Counted from the first letter of the stretch, positions 10,712 through 21,471 are shown. The stretch is 64,000 nucleotides of DNA from Microdochium bolleyi (GCA_001566295.1 KQ964273.1:62001-126000); one strand, 5' to 3'. Translations and numbers: made by a program. The notes: generated from the letters alone by a model not told the origin.

Positions 10712-11212
10712 TGTGCGATGTGAGCAAGACCTGACTTGCACTGCGGACCAAGACTGGCTTTGTGGCGGTGACAGAGTTTGTTGTCGACTGGGAGGTTGGG
10801 TTCGTAGCCAACAGGATAACATGCGTCACATAACATATTTCCCCATGTCACTTTCACGTGACACGAGACGCGCTCAGCAGCTTAGGTAAGCATCCCTGTA
10901 GAGGACCTTTTCCCGTAACGAGATTGTCGTCCTTGCTTTGTCAAACGTGTGAGAGCTCATCGCCTGCAGAGATGATGGCCCTGCAGACTACCCCTATCAG
11001 GGCTGCAAAAGAAATCACTCGCGAAGCCATTGGGTGGCCCAACACCGAAGCACTTGCATTGTTCGAAGTATATTCGGGCCTGACGGGGCTGTCACACCCC
11101 GCCGCAGATAGCCAGGGCAATTGTTCTTCGGCCGTGCACATGCCATCAGAGGAACAAGGAGCAAGAATGCGCAGGACATAGAATGGACCAAAAAAGGGTT
11201 GCAAAAGGTAAA
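10712..11212. other. Promoter side of the ceramidase; no other gene
   Basis: About 500 bases between the ceramidase start and the 3' end of 5S copy 2. I see no coding frame with a motif. Confidence 0.5.
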
Positions 11213-11331
11213 ACGTACAACACCGGGGATTCGCTGGTCGTCACCGACCCAACTACTGATCCGGCGGTATCGAGCTTGTGTACAGGGGAGCGGACGGGAC
11301 CCTCAATTTTCTCGATCCTATGGTCGTACGT
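11213..11331 (-). rRNA. 5S ribosomal RNA, copy 2
   Basis: A complete 119-base 5S gene on the minus strand, identical to copy 3 and different from copy 1 only at the paired positions 3 and 117. Downstream T-runs are TTTT, then TTTT and TTTTTT. Its upstream side differs: where copies 1 and 3 have TATATA (-31 to -26) it reads TCTAAG, so the external promoter element seems to be missing. It lies 47 bases downstream of the stop codon of the oxidoreductase at 11379-12584, on the same strand. Whether it is transcribed is uncertain. Confidence 0.92.
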
Positions 11332-11378
11332 GGAAGTCTGGAGGCGTAAAAGCACTCTTAGAGTCTTCTAGTGGTATT

Positions 11379-12584
11379 CTACAGTTCCGTCGAGAAGCGA
11401 GAGAGGCCGTAAGTGACGAGGTAAGGGTCTGTTGCTCCCGTCAAGATATGTTTGGTCAACAGATCGCCAACAAGGGCAGCATTTGTGACGCCGGAGTGCA
11501 TGACTGCACAGCTCAGGCCCCTGAGGCCCGTCGCTCCCAGAATTGGCAGGCCATCTTCCGGGTCCGGCCGCACACCGATCGTGTAATAGTCGTACTCGAG
11601 CTCGGCCCCCGGCTCTCCGGGCTTGAAGGCCTTCTGCACCTTGGCGAACAGCTCGGCAGCAGCATTCCCCGGGTCGCCGCCGGTGTCACCGCCGGCATAA
11701 TCCTTGCCGGCCCGGATGCGGCCTCCGGCAGTCCGTCGCATGTGCAATTCGTTGCCGTTGTACAGCGTGTTGAGCAGAGGCGTTGTCGGATCCACCACCG
11801 GCCGGGTGTTGATGAGCAACCCGTCTCGGCCTGTGACGGGAAGCCTGACGTTCTCGGCAGCAAGCAAAGGAACGCTGCCCAGACCTCCAGCGAGGACCAC
11901 ATGGTCAGCCTTGATATATTGTCCATCAGCCGATGCAATGAGCACGCCTCCGACACTCCCGTCGCTGTTCTTCGCAAAGCCCATCACCCTCGCTTCGATG
12001 ACTCTGGCGCCGAACTCGAGCCTGGCGTTGTCCATGAGCTGCCGTGCGACCTCTTCGGCCTCCATGGCACCCTCTTGGGCTGCGCGCATTGCCCAATCTG
12101 GTAGCTGTGCCTCGTCTAGCAAGGGCTCGATGCTGGCCAGCTCGTCCCGTTCGGCACGGGCGACGTCGTAGCCCCAGGAGGCATGCTCATCGAGATACTT
12201 CTGGAGCTCGGCCGAAGGCTTGTCAAAGGTCAACGACCCGCTCCAGTGGATGGGCAGCTGCGGCAGGCGTTGGTTGATCTCGTGCCAGCGCTGGATAGAT
12301 CGGATCCGGAAGTCATAATACGTCTTGTCGCTGGTGGCTGCATTGATCCAGGCAAACGAGTTTGGCGTTGCGACTCCGCCGAGATGCTCCGCGACGATGG
12401 TGACGTTTGCGTCCTGCGAGGCAAGATGCCAGGCAACCGAGGCTCCGACTATTCCGCCACCAATCACGACAACATGAGGCGGTTCGCGAGGGTCACTCGT
12501 GGCCATGTTTGTGGCCAGGAGAGGTTGTGCAGCCATGGAAGCGAACGCCCAGCATCGAAAGTCAAAGATCGCACACGGCCGCAT
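11379..12584 (-). CDS. FAD-dependent oxidoreductase (DAO / glycine oxidase-like)
   Basis: A 401-residue intronless flavoprotein of the D-amino-acid-oxidase superfamily. The dinucleotide-binding motif VVVIGGGIVGASVAWHLA lies near residues 38-55, and a second FAD-contact block, DHVVLAGGLGS, lies mid-protein. Near the C-terminus GVRPDPEDGLPILG and MHSGVTNAALVG are typical of the family, whose members oxidise amines or amino acids with release of peroxide. The specific substrate is unknown. The first ATG (12584) gives a 36-residue leader before the FAD motif; the ATG at 12506 (MATSDPREPP) would place the motif at the usual distance and may be the true start. The gene is divergent from the epoxide-hydrolase-like gene. 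Confidence 0.88.
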   Translation of the reverse strand: MRPCAIFDFRCWAFASMAAQPLLATNMATSDPREPPHVVVIGGGIVGASVAWHLASQDANVTIVAEHLGGVATPNSFAWINAATSDKTYYDFRIRSIQRWHEINQRLPQLPIHWSGSLTFDKPSAELQKYLDEHASWGYDVARAERDELASIEPLLDEAQLPDWAMRAAQEGAMEAEEVARQLMDNARLEFGARVIEARVMGFAKNSDGSVGGVLIASADGQYIKADHVVLAGGLGSVPLLAAENVRLPVTGRDGLLINTRPVVDPTTPLLNTLYNGNELHMRRTAGGRIRAGKDYAGGDTGGDPGNAAAELFAKVQKAFKPGEPGAELEYDYYTIGVRPDPEDGLPILGATGLRGLSCAVMHSGVTNAALVGDLLTKHILTGATDPYLVTYGLSRFSTEL

Positions 12585-13204
12585 GGTGTCGGCAGGATCC
12601 GCTGTGCAGATGGCAATGGTAGTGAAGAGGAGATGGTTGCGGCGAGTGTGAGCGAGAGCTGCCGCCCGCGACAGGATCCCCTCATCTGGTGCCGATCATG
12701 GTGCTCCGCACAGGACCGCGGCACGGGAGCGGAGCCGCAGTCGGAGCGGGGAGGCCGGCCAGAATGCCAGCGCTGTGCAGGGCTGTCTGTGTGTACGCAG
12801 GAGGCCTGGTCATGGGGTCGGCGCTGTTTCCATGCTTCCCCGTCTTGGTCGTGCAGAGATGTCAGCAAGCCCATCGTTCCTGCCCTGAGGTGCACAATTT
12901 GTCAGCTGGGGCGCACAGTTGTCGGCATGGCAGAACGACATCAAGGCCGATGAGACAGTCGAGGCGTCCGCTGACCAATTGCCACGGCTTTGGAACATTG
13001 ACTGTGAGTCAAAGTGTCGATGGGGATGCCACCGCAGCCCTGCCTGCAGGCCTCGGACAATGAAGCTCATTGGTCCCGCAAGGGAGATGACAAGGCCCCT
13101 GGTGCTTATGGCTGTCCCAGTGGGAGCAGCTTTCCGCGAGGGACATCGCCAAACATCAGCTGGAGTTCTCAGCATGCGACCCGGCCAGATGGCGAAGGCT
13201 CGAT
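12585..13204. other. Divergent promoter region
   Basis: This separates the minus-strand oxidoreductase from the plus-strand hydrolase. Several open frames extend into it from the antisense side of the oxidoreductase but carry no motif. It probably drives both genes. Confidence 0.5.
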
Positions 13205-13210
13205 TATAAA
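13205..13210 (+). promoter_or_regulatory. TATA box for the epoxide-hydrolase-like gene
   Basis: TATAAA lies 89 bases before the preferred ATG (13294) and only 47 before the ATG at 13252, which favours the later start. Confidence 0.5.
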
Positions 13211-13293
13211 TTCATGTGGTGTCCTGTCGATCTGGGCGTATCGCAATACTCATGGCTTCAGACATCTCAGCAAGACCCCATTCAACCACCTTG

Positions 13294-14433
13294 ATGGCTT
13301 CCCTCCACCGCGTTCCGAAAGCAGCTACAGCGTTCTTGTCTCTGATCAGCATCGCAATGGCGGCCCCTACGACGTGCACCAAGCACTTCACAACGGAAGC
13401 TGGCACCACCTATACCTACGACTACCTCCCAGCCAAGGGAGGCAACAGCACTGTCCTCTTTCTCCATGGCTTCCCCTCCACTCGCGACGACTGGCACCAT
13501 CAGTTCGACTTCTTGTCATCTGCGGGCTACGGCGTCATTGCGCCAGACATGCTTGGGTTCGGGGACTCTGACAGGCCGACTGACCCTGCGGCATTCCGCA
13601 CAAAACCTCTGACCAACGACATCATTTCGCTGCTTGACGCCGAGGGACTCGACAGCGTGGTGGGCGTGGGCCATGACTATGGCAGTGACTTTCTCAGTCG
13701 CCTGTACTACTACCACCAGGATCGCTTTGAAAGGCTTGCATTCTTGTCAGTGGGTTATTCCCCGGCAGGGTACCGGGTCGACGTTGATGCCATCAATGCT
13801 GCAAGTCTGGCAGCATCAGGCTTCACCCAGTTCGGGTACTGGTACTTCATGGACGCCTACGATGGGGCCCCTGTCATCGCTGAGAACGTGAGTAATGTCT
13901 GAGAACCGAGCAGGCTGCTCTATATTATTCAAAGCAGAGGAGCGCTAACACCGCTCATGCCACCTTCGCCACAGCTCGAGTCGTTCTATTCCATAATATA
14001 CACCCCCGACGCAGCCAGCTGGCCTTCCAGTTTCGCACACATTGGCGGACTGCGCAGCTGGCTCACAAACGGCACTAACATCGGCCCCGTCGCCAGCTGG
14101 GACACGCAAGCCCACAAGGACAACTGGATGCGCCTCTTCGGCCGCGACGATGCAATGGAATCGGCTCTGGGTATCTACAGGCGTCTGATGCGTGGTATCA
14201 ACGCCGCGGACGAAGCTGGTCTGGACCCGGCTGCAGCGACTGTCAAGGTCCCCGTGCTGGTCATTGGCGGCTCGCGGGATGCTGTGACCCCGGCGGCGTG
14301 GGCGGTAGCCAACACCCGGCCTTTCGCCGTGGCTGGTATTCAGCATTATGCGGTCGATGCAGGGCATTGGGTGCAGATGGAGAGGGCGGGGGAAGTGAAC
14401 TCTGCACTGCTTGCGTTTGTTCAAGGTCGTTGA
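13294..14433 (+). CDS. Secreted epoxide-hydrolase-like alpha/beta hydrolase, two exons
   Basis: Exons 13294-13887 and 13975-14433 (intron donor GTGAGT, acceptor CACAG) give 350 residues. The chosen ATG begins a signal peptide (MASLHRVPKAATAFLSLISI, cut near residue 23). An in-frame ATG at 13252 would add 14 residues before it. The fold shows the oxyanion HGFP (58-61), nucleophile elbow GHDYGS with D128 in place of Ser, acid D300 (GGSRD) and base H329 (DAGHWVQMER). An Asp nucleophile points to epoxide hydrolase or a related dehalogenase rather than an esterase. Family members open epoxides to diols; a secreted form could detoxify plant or microbial epoxides (inference). Substrate unknown. Confidence 0.88.
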
Positions 14434-14440
14434 GGCAGCA

Positions 14441-14454
14441 GGGGGGGGGGGGGG
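14441..14454 (+). repeat. Homopolymer G tract (14 G)
   Basis: Fourteen G in a row, then C and four more G, start seven bases after the stop codon of the epoxide-hydrolase-like gene. The exact count may be unreliable in sequencing. Confidence 0.85.
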
Positions 14455-16542
14455 CGGGGTCCGTAGGATTGTCTCCGATGTTGCATTTGTACGCCTATTT
14501 TGCTTTGTGGCTTTCGCCGGTCTTATCGTACCCATGCATATTGAAGCAACTTGACCACTGGGGATTCGGACCTCTGAGCCCTTGAGCATCAAGGAAGATG
14601 TGACTTGATCACATTGTCTCCTTGTGATTCAGCGTCTTCAGTTGCTCCCGCTGAGAACGGCAGTGATAGCCCTGGTGGCTCTTTGCCACTTGGTGGGTGT
14701 GATTACATGAGCCCGATAAATAGAGTCTCCCGGGCTGCAAAGTGCTGTGATTGGGCTTTGATCTGTGCGTGCAACAGCACGACTAAGTGGCGACACCTGG
14801 CCTGCGCGAGACTGGCAACGGCTATGGAGTGTGTTCATTTTTCAGGCAGGTGGTAAAGGCTAATGCCAATCACCAAAGTTTCACATATAAGAATGGTGTA
14901 CATTGCAGGTGGCTTGCATTGCTGACACTGCGACCTGCCTGTTCCAACGGGCTCTGCACAACGCATAGGCCGCCACTATATTGAGCGACCACGCACTGCA
15001 ACTGTGAAGCTCAACGTGCAGGGCGGGGGCGGGGTTCGGTCATACGTTATCAGCATCTGGAGAAATGGCCAAGAAAGGTGCCGTGAAGTCTTTAGGACAT
15101 AGAAAGGCAACCAGCTCGCGCGTGGCCGGCTTGTCCAGGCGGATAGTTATTTCCAGATTATAGGCACATGGCACAGGAGGGCGACCGAGACATTCGGGCG
15201 GAGCTTTGATTGAGCTCGTTGTTAATTGCCAGGACGCGGTCGGCGTGGCCATCAAGGTATCGTATCGATCGCCGCACAGCACCGACAGACCGCAAGCCTC
15301 CTTCCCTAAATGATCGAAACAGTAGCCACCGACGACTGGTATTCTTGGCCGAGCGGGCACGGGCCTGGCAACCCCGAAGGCGTGCTCAGGCACATCAGAC
15401 AGCGGACCAGCAGTGGCCAGCGACACCGTCTCGCTGCCGGCTTGCTGCCGAGTGCCAAGAGGCTGACTAGATCCGTGCCGGTGCTCGGCGCGGAGAGGGA
15501 GCCAATAGGGCCGGCACCGGCAGGGGTTGATCTGCACGGGGTCGCGCTCCGGATAGAGCACCTTCTGCTTCGGGCAACGGGGGGTTGCAGTTGCTGATAG
15601 GCCAAGACCGCCAGGCTAGGCTATAATCTGTGTATGATTCGCATCTCGGAAACCTTCGTCCCTCGAATCTCCTGACCGTCTCCCGCCCAGCCGGCCTTCT
15701 CCTTGCGGCCCACACTCCGCCACCGTCATTCACAGCACGGCGCTACCTTCCTATTCTCTTCTGGCCCACGAGCGCTACGGGCACTTGAGGAAGATGGCAA
15801 CTGCCGGAGAGTTGGCAGAGCCAGGCCCTGAGCCTGGACATGGCAGCCAGGGCAGAAAGGCCCGGCTTGTTTCAAGCTCGCAGTGGCAGTCTTGGGACTC
15901 TTGGCCCGGGCCAGCCCCCAGCATCGGCCAGTTGCTGGCGGCCATGCGCAGCACCAGTTCCTCATCTCGGCATACTGTCACTATCACTCTCGCTCGCCTA
16001 CGCGAGCTTAGCCGAATGTGCCGTTGCACGCTACCGACTGTGCTACCACCATGCCAGCCGCGCACACGTGCCGGAGACGTTCCGGAGCCCTTGTGGCGGT
16101 CACGGCAAGACAACTGCAAGGGGCCCTTCCAGCCTGCAGAGCCAATACAGTGGGACCAACTTTGGCAGGTCACCACCCGCAGGAGCGTGGCCGTGGCCGT
16201 GTGCCATTGGCTACGCCGGACCGCCGAGAGTAGTCAGGCCCCTTATCTACGCTACTCGAGGCGTTCCCAGTCCCCCCACTCACGGCTACTCCTACCCACT
16301 ACGCGTGGCGCCGTTGCCTTGCTGCCAGAGGCCCGGACTATAGGCGCCTTCTCGAGCTGCCTGTTGCGGCTCGCTTCTGCTGATCACTGCCGAAGTCTGG
16401 GGTGCCGTCGGAGAGCGGGCTTGCCCGCGGATCAGGAAGGAGGCATTGCCTGGCCGTGGACAATGACATTGTGAGCACGCGTCGGTGGCTGTCGTGGCGG
16501 ACTCCGCGGCGAGATAGTCGCGATGCCGACACCACAAACAAG
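14455..16542. other. 2.1 kb without a supported gene
   Basis: I see no domain on either strand. The longest open frame (15785-16474, plus) is rich in Arg, Ser and Pro and overlaps other long frames on both strands, as GC-rich non-coding sequence often does. The right end is the protease promoter. Confidence 0.5.
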
Positions 16543-16548
16543 TATAAA
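16543..16548 (+). promoter_or_regulatory. TATA box for the streptogrisin-like protease
   Basis: TATAAA lies 135 bases before the ATG. The leader between them contains a CTC/ATC trinucleotide run (about 16612-16637). Confidence 0.6.
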
Positions 16549-16677
16549 GAAGGCCGTGTTTCCTCTCCTAGTCCGACACTTGAGAGAAGGACCTCAGGCT
16601 CATCCAGCTCACTCCTCCTCCTCCTCATCATCATCAGCAACACTTCTGCTTCTACTCCTTGACAAACACCCAGCAAC

Positions 16678-17814
16678 ATGGAGCTCATCAAGTTTCTCGG
16701 CGTCCTCGCCGCTGCCCTGCCCCTCGTCTACGGTGCTCCCACCCCTGCCGCCGAGAACCTCCACCCCAAGATTCTCGAGGCTATGAAGCGCGACCTGGGC
16801 CTCGACGCTGAGGCTGCCACCCAGCGTGTTGCCCGCGATATTGCCGCCACCGAGGTCATCGAGAACGTCCGCCGCTCTGCCGGTGCCGCTTTTGGTGGTG
16901 CCTGGCTCTCTGAGGAGGGCCGCTCCGTCCACGTTGGTATCACCGACGAGGCTCTCGCCCACGAGGTCCGCGCTGCCGGCGCTATCCCCGTTGTTGTCCG
17001 CAGCAGCCTCTCCAAGCTCGAGGAGGCCAAGAAGGCCCTCGACAGCATCGACATCAGCGAGACCTCCATCATGAGCGTCGGCGCCGAGGATTCTGGCATC
17101 GCCTCCTACTTCGTCGACGTTGCCGCCAACAAGCTCGTCATCGAAGTTCTGCCCAACAGCGTCGCCCACGCCGAGGGCCTCGCCGCCCAGGTTGGTCTTG
17201 CCCAGGGCGAGTACGATGTCCAGGTTGTCAACGAGCGCCCCTCGACCTACGTCACCATCCGTGGTGGTGATGCCTACTACATTGGCGGTGGCCGCTGCTC
17301 CGTCGGCTTCTCCGTCACCACCGGCTTCGTCACCGCCGGCCACTGCGGCCGCACCGGCACTGCCGCCACCACCAGCAGCGGCGCCTCGCTCGGCTCCTTC
17401 GCCGGCTCCGTCTTCCCCGGCAGCGCCGACATGGCCTACGTCCGCACCACCAGCAGCCACACCCTGTCCGGCACCATCAACCGCTACAGCCAGAGCGCTC
17501 TCCCCGTCTCCGGCAGCACCGTCACCGCTGTCGGCGGCAGCATCTGCCGCTCTGGCTCCACCACTCAGGTCCACTGCGGCACCGTCCGCGCCTTCAGTGC
17601 CACTGTCAACTACGCCGAGGGCCGCGTCACTGGCCTGACCCAGACCAACGTCTGCGCCGAGCCCGGTGACTCTGGCGGTTCTTTCTACACTGGTGGTCAG
17701 GCCCAGGGTGTCACCTCCGGTGGCTCCGGCAACTGCAACAGCGGCGGTACCACCTACTTCCAGCCCGTCGGCGAAATCCTCTCCACTTACGGCCTGACCC
17801 TCGTCCGTGGTTGA
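16678..17814 (+). CDS. Secreted streptogrisin / alpha-lytic-type serine protease (S1 family) with pro-region
   Basis: A 378-residue intronless pre-pro-protease. Signal peptide residues 1-19 (MELIKFLGVLAAALPLVYG). Residues about 20-185 form an alpha-lytic-type pro-region that helps folding in bacterial relatives. The mature domain starts near 188 with YVTIRGGDAYYIGGGRCSVGF. The catalytic triad is H222 (TAGHCG), D251 (GSADMAYV) and S332 (EPGDSGGSF), with paired cysteines 207/223, 290/300 and 326/353. Bacterial streptogrisins and alpha-lytic protease share this design, and fungal copies are thought to come from actinobacteria. Codon third positions are very strongly C/G. It probably degrades extracellular protein and self-activates. 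A TATA box lies at 16543. Confidence 0.95.
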   Translation: MELIKFLGVLAAALPLVYGAPTPAAENLHPKILEAMKRDLGLDAEAATQRVARDIAATEVIENVRRSAGAAFGGAWLSEEGRSVHVGITDEALAHEVRAAGAIPVVVRSSLSKLEEAKKALDSIDISETSIMSVGAEDSGIASYFVDVAANKLVIEVLPNSVAHAEGLAAQVGLAQGEYDVQVVNERPSTYVTIRGGDAYYIGGGRCSVGFSVTTGFVTAGHCGRTGTAATTSSGASLGSFAGSVFPGSADMAYVRTTSSHTLSGTINRYSQSALPVSGSTVTAVGGSICRSGSTTQVHCGTVRAFSATVNYAEGRVTGLTQTNVCAEPGDSGGSFYTGGQAQGVTSGGSGNCNSGGTTYFQPVGEILSTYGLTLVRG

Positions 17815-19118
17815 AAGATCGAGCTTTGATCAAAAGAACAACCGGGTGGCATAGCGAGCCCAGTCTCGGCTCTGCTTCGTCCGCGGCTTTACCTTCTTCT
17901 TATTGGATATATTGGACCTTGCGTCCCTCAGAACATTTAACGCCTCAAATATACTCTCATGTTGCACTTGGACTACTGGCTCACATCTGATGCACTAAAC
18001 GTAGTGAACGGGCGCTCGCTTGCTGAGTGCAGATACTTCAGTGACCGTCGTGCGCTCACTCCCACTTATCCTTCATACCCGTGCCTCCAAATCCTGATCG
18101 GATGTACGATCGTGAGGCTCTCGTCGTGGTATGACCGCGCAAGGTCCCGGCTTGACCCAGCAGACGGTTTAGCTTGGCATTTCCAGGGAGGAAAGCTTGC
18201 CAGAAGGATTGATGTTTCCAGACAATTCAGCGAGACCGGTTCATGTCAAATTCAAGTAGCGCAGTGATTCAGCGGCAGAGTGAAACTTGCTCCATGTGGG
18301 TCTGTTTGTGAGGCTGATGAGAATCAAGGAGACCGATCAGCAGGAGATGAGTACATCCTCAATTTATGCGATACACTGTCAGACAAGGTCTGATTTGGGC
18401 AATGCCATTAGAGATACCGGATATCCTCATGATTGCCACCTCTACCCTCAAAACGGCACACTGAGGGCAACCAGGTCTGTCTTCATGCCATCATCAGCTC
18501 TCTAAAATCATTCGCGGTATGTGACAAGTGTATCACCTTTATAGGCTTTGTCACGACGCCTCAGAGCTTTAATTGTGCCTGCTTCTAATAGATCTTTAAG
18601 ATCTATGCTACTCTCGGGTCATACACAGTTCTCTACTGTGATAAAGGCTCGGTGCTACACTAGAGGGTCCTCATGCCCCCATTTCCATAGTCGCGCAATT
18701 TTCGCTTCTCTCCAGCTCGTCCCCTCACTAAGAAAATACAGCGAGACCTCCTGTAGGTCTCATGAGGACAGGACCCTGGGGGACCTCTGCAGCAGCTTCT
18801 ATCACAACACGAGAGGCATTGGCGCCAACATGACTACCTCCTGCCGGAGAGGCGGGGCTGGTTGGTTATCGTTCAATTCGTCCTCTGCGGCGCTATCAAC
18901 CGCCTCCTATTCCAGAATGTGGTCTTGGCTGGAGGCCGTCATGGTCTTCAGCGTGCCGACACTACGACCATGTTAACTACCTAAAATCCAATGACGATGA
19001 CCTGGATCGATTGAAGAATCGCTGAGTCTAGAAGAATCTGATTGCTGATTATCGCTGTAAACTTGAGCTATTTCGTTACCTGTCTTTACTCGTCGTGGTT
19101 GTGTAAGCCTGGCTATTC
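17815..19118. other. 1.3 kb without a supported gene
   Basis: This follows the protease stop. It holds only short frames without motifs (for example 17959-18267 and 18548-18976). It is less GC-rich than the flanking genes. Confidence 0.5.
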
Positions 19119-19158
19119 AGAGGTCCAGAGGTCCAGAGGTCTAGAGGTCCAGAGGTCC
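19119..19158 (+). repeat. Short tandem repeat, 8-base unit x5
   Basis: Five consecutive copies of AGAGGTCC; the third copy ends in T instead of C. It is non-coding and lies 186 bases beyond the end of the alcohol dehydrogenase. Confidence 0.9.
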
Positions 19159-19343
19159 AACATGAAGCGGATATCACTGCCCCTCCCTCAGACTGACTGG
19201 AATACTCGCCGAGTCGGCGACTTTCGGAGTAAATTGGTTGACTTCAACTTGTCTATTCCATCGTATCTATGACTACCAATATGACGCCTTAACTCCTCAG
19301 ACTGGGTCCGTTCTCTCATTACATCTGATTCATTGATATATAC

Positions 19344-20554
19344 TTAGTTCTCGAGCACATAACGGAAGCGAGCCTTGCCGTCGGCCATGTCGACAATGGC
19401 GTCGTTAGCCTCCTTCATGCTCCGCGTCTGGATCCAGGGCTTGACCTTCTTGTCAGCCGCAAGCTGAAGCATCTCCTTAATCTCGTCGGGGCTGCCAATG
19501 CCGCTGCCGCCAATCTTGATGCCGTTGGGGATGATGGTGAAGGCGTTGATCGGGGGCAGCTCGCCGCCGTCGGGAGCGCCGACCTGGATGTAAGTGCCGT
19601 GGACGGCGAGAAGGCCAAGGTAACCGTTCAGGGGCATCTTGGCGCTCGAGACGGTGCTGATGATGAGGTCGAGACTGCGCTTGTTCTTCGTCTCCCAGTC
19701 CTTGTCGTCGTCTGTTGCAATATATTCGTCCGCACCCAATTTGATGGCGTCGTCACGCTTGTCGGCCTTGCGGGAGATGGCGACCACCCTGTCAGCCCCG
19801 AGGGCACGGGCAAAGAGGACACCAAAGTGGCCGAGGCCGCCGACACCGACGATGCCGACGCGCTTGCCGGGTCCAGCGCCGTTGCGCTTAAGCGGTGAGA
19901 AGACGGTGATACCACCGCAGAGCATGGGGGCGGCGTCGGTGGACGAGAGGCCCTCGGGAATCTTGACGACGAAGCGATTGTGGGTGCGGTTGTGCTTCGC
20001 GTAGCCGCCGTAGCTCTTGCCCTCGTCGCCGGGGTAGACGGAGCCGTAGGTGCTGACGTTGCCGCGGCCGCAGTAGTTCTCCTGGCCGGTCGAACACTCT
20101 GGGCAGTCGGCCTCGAGGCAGGAGCGGGCTTGGGCGCCGACACCGACACGGTCGCCGGTCTTGATGTCCTTGACGTTGGAACCGACGCGGACGGCCTTGC
20201 CAACAATCTCGTGGCCGACAACGCAGGCTGGAAGGGAAGTCAGTATGTGATGTCCACTAGGCAGGCATACACAGAATGGGAGGGGTGTACTCACGGTATG
20301 GTGTTTGGCTCCAGCCAGAGCTGAGCATGTGCAGCTGTGTGGGGGAGGGGATGTCAGCCGGTGTCCGCGTCGTGAGGGGCAGGTGAGGGCATCACGAGAC
20401 GTACATCAGAGCCGCAGATGCCGCAGCACTCTACTTCGATGTCGACATCGTCTTCTGACCACTTCTTGGGCTCGAACTGGCCCCATTGCATGTTGCCCTT
20501 GACCGAGTCCTTGTCGAGGCCGAGCCAGCCCTCAAACTTGTCGTTGGAAGCCAT
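19344..20554 (-). CDS. Zinc-dependent NADP(H) alcohol dehydrogenase (cinnamyl-alcohol-dehydrogenase / Adh6 type), three exons
   Basis: Exons on the minus strand: 20554-20405, 20334-20295 and 20227-19344, giving 357 residues. Removing the introns joins CGICGSD, then LHMLSSGW, then TPYPCVVGHEIVG, the family's catalytic-zinc region. The catalytic Zn ligands are the Cys of CGICGSD, the His of GHE and the Cys of APMLCGG. The structural Zn site is the four-Cys block SCLEADCPECSTGQENYC. The cofactor motif is GVGGLGHFGVLFARALGA. The enzyme reversibly reduces medium-chain or aromatic aldehydes to alcohols and is expected in the cytosol. The chosen ATG begins MASNDKFEGWLG; an upstream in-frame ATG region lacks family similarity. 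Confidence 0.95.
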
Positions 20555-21440
20555 TGCGGAGTAGATGTGGTGGAGGTTGGTTGTGTAGAGATGTGTCGTT
20601 GAGTGGTGAGTGACGAGGATCCAAGCAGGCAAGGTGCTTGTCGGGGGAGCCCACGAAAGAGCTTCTTATGAAGCCAGACGAGCTGTGCGCGTCACAGCAT
20701 CATGGCATCATCAGCGGGTCAAAGGGGATTAACTCCGTCATGGTCCACCGGGTGGCGCCTGTGTTGATCGGAGATGCACCAAGGAGGATCTCGAAGCCTA
20801 AAGTCCGAAAAAGCTTGCAGCCTTGGTCCGCTGGATTGGGGCTCGATTGCCGCGCACTAGGCCAGGCCGGGCACCCTCGACGTGCGGCTCTTCTCCGCAG
20901 GGGATTCGGGAACTCTGCGTTCAGAGGGGTTCGGCAGGAGGGACAACGAGTGGATGACGGCATTGGTTGCACCAAGATGGGCACCAACTGCCGAGGCGCC
21001 ACCGCCGCCCAGGGCCCGGGCCTTAAGTCCGATGGCACATGCAGACCGCCTGGAGCGGTGGACATGCTCGTTGGTGGCCCGACTTTTCAGTGGCTGGCCA
21101 GAGGCGAGTGCGGCACTTATTTGCAGCACCCACGCTGCACAACTCGGCCGACCCCACCCTGACAAATCAAGGTTGTGCAAGCATGCATGACACGCTGACA
21201 AAAGCACAACTGCCCAAGTGTGCCAGGCACGATTCACAGTGTTGGTCATCGCAAGGACGGCAGGCCCGACCAGTCCACAGGCTGCGCGTTGCCATGCAAT
21301 CGCTCAGCCGGCTGGTCAATGTCGCTGCCTCTTGCACAAGACCGCGTGTCCATTACAGGCGGGAGCACCTCGTAGCCATGCTAGCGACGCTTCGCGTCAA
21401 CAAGCCCTAGTCACAGTGCTCCTAGGTCAGGCAAGACAAT
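20555..21440. other. Interval upstream of the alcohol dehydrogenase
   Basis: GC-rich sequence with overlapping open frames on both strands but no motif. It holds the ADH promoter on the left. Confidence 0.5.
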
Positions 21441-21446
21441 TATATA
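21441..21446 (+). promoter_or_regulatory. TATA box of 5S rRNA copy 3
   Basis: TATATA sits 31 to 26 bases before the 5S start, exactly as in copy 1. Confidence 0.7.
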
Positions 21447-21471
21447 ATTGACAAAAAGAACGTAACTCAGC

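Noticed and set aside
11121..12104. 327-codon plus-strand open frame
   Set aside because: It is antisense to the FAD-dependent oxidoreductase and runs through 5S copy 2; it has no motif and reflects the GC-rich codons of the real gene.
12183..12953. 256-codon plus-strand open frame
   Set aside because: It starts antisense inside the oxidoreductase and extends into the promoter; there is no domain and the composition is biased.
15785..16474. 229-codon plus-strand open frame
   Set aside because: Arg/Ser/Pro-rich, overlapped by long frames in other registers, no motif, and it ends just before the protease promoter.
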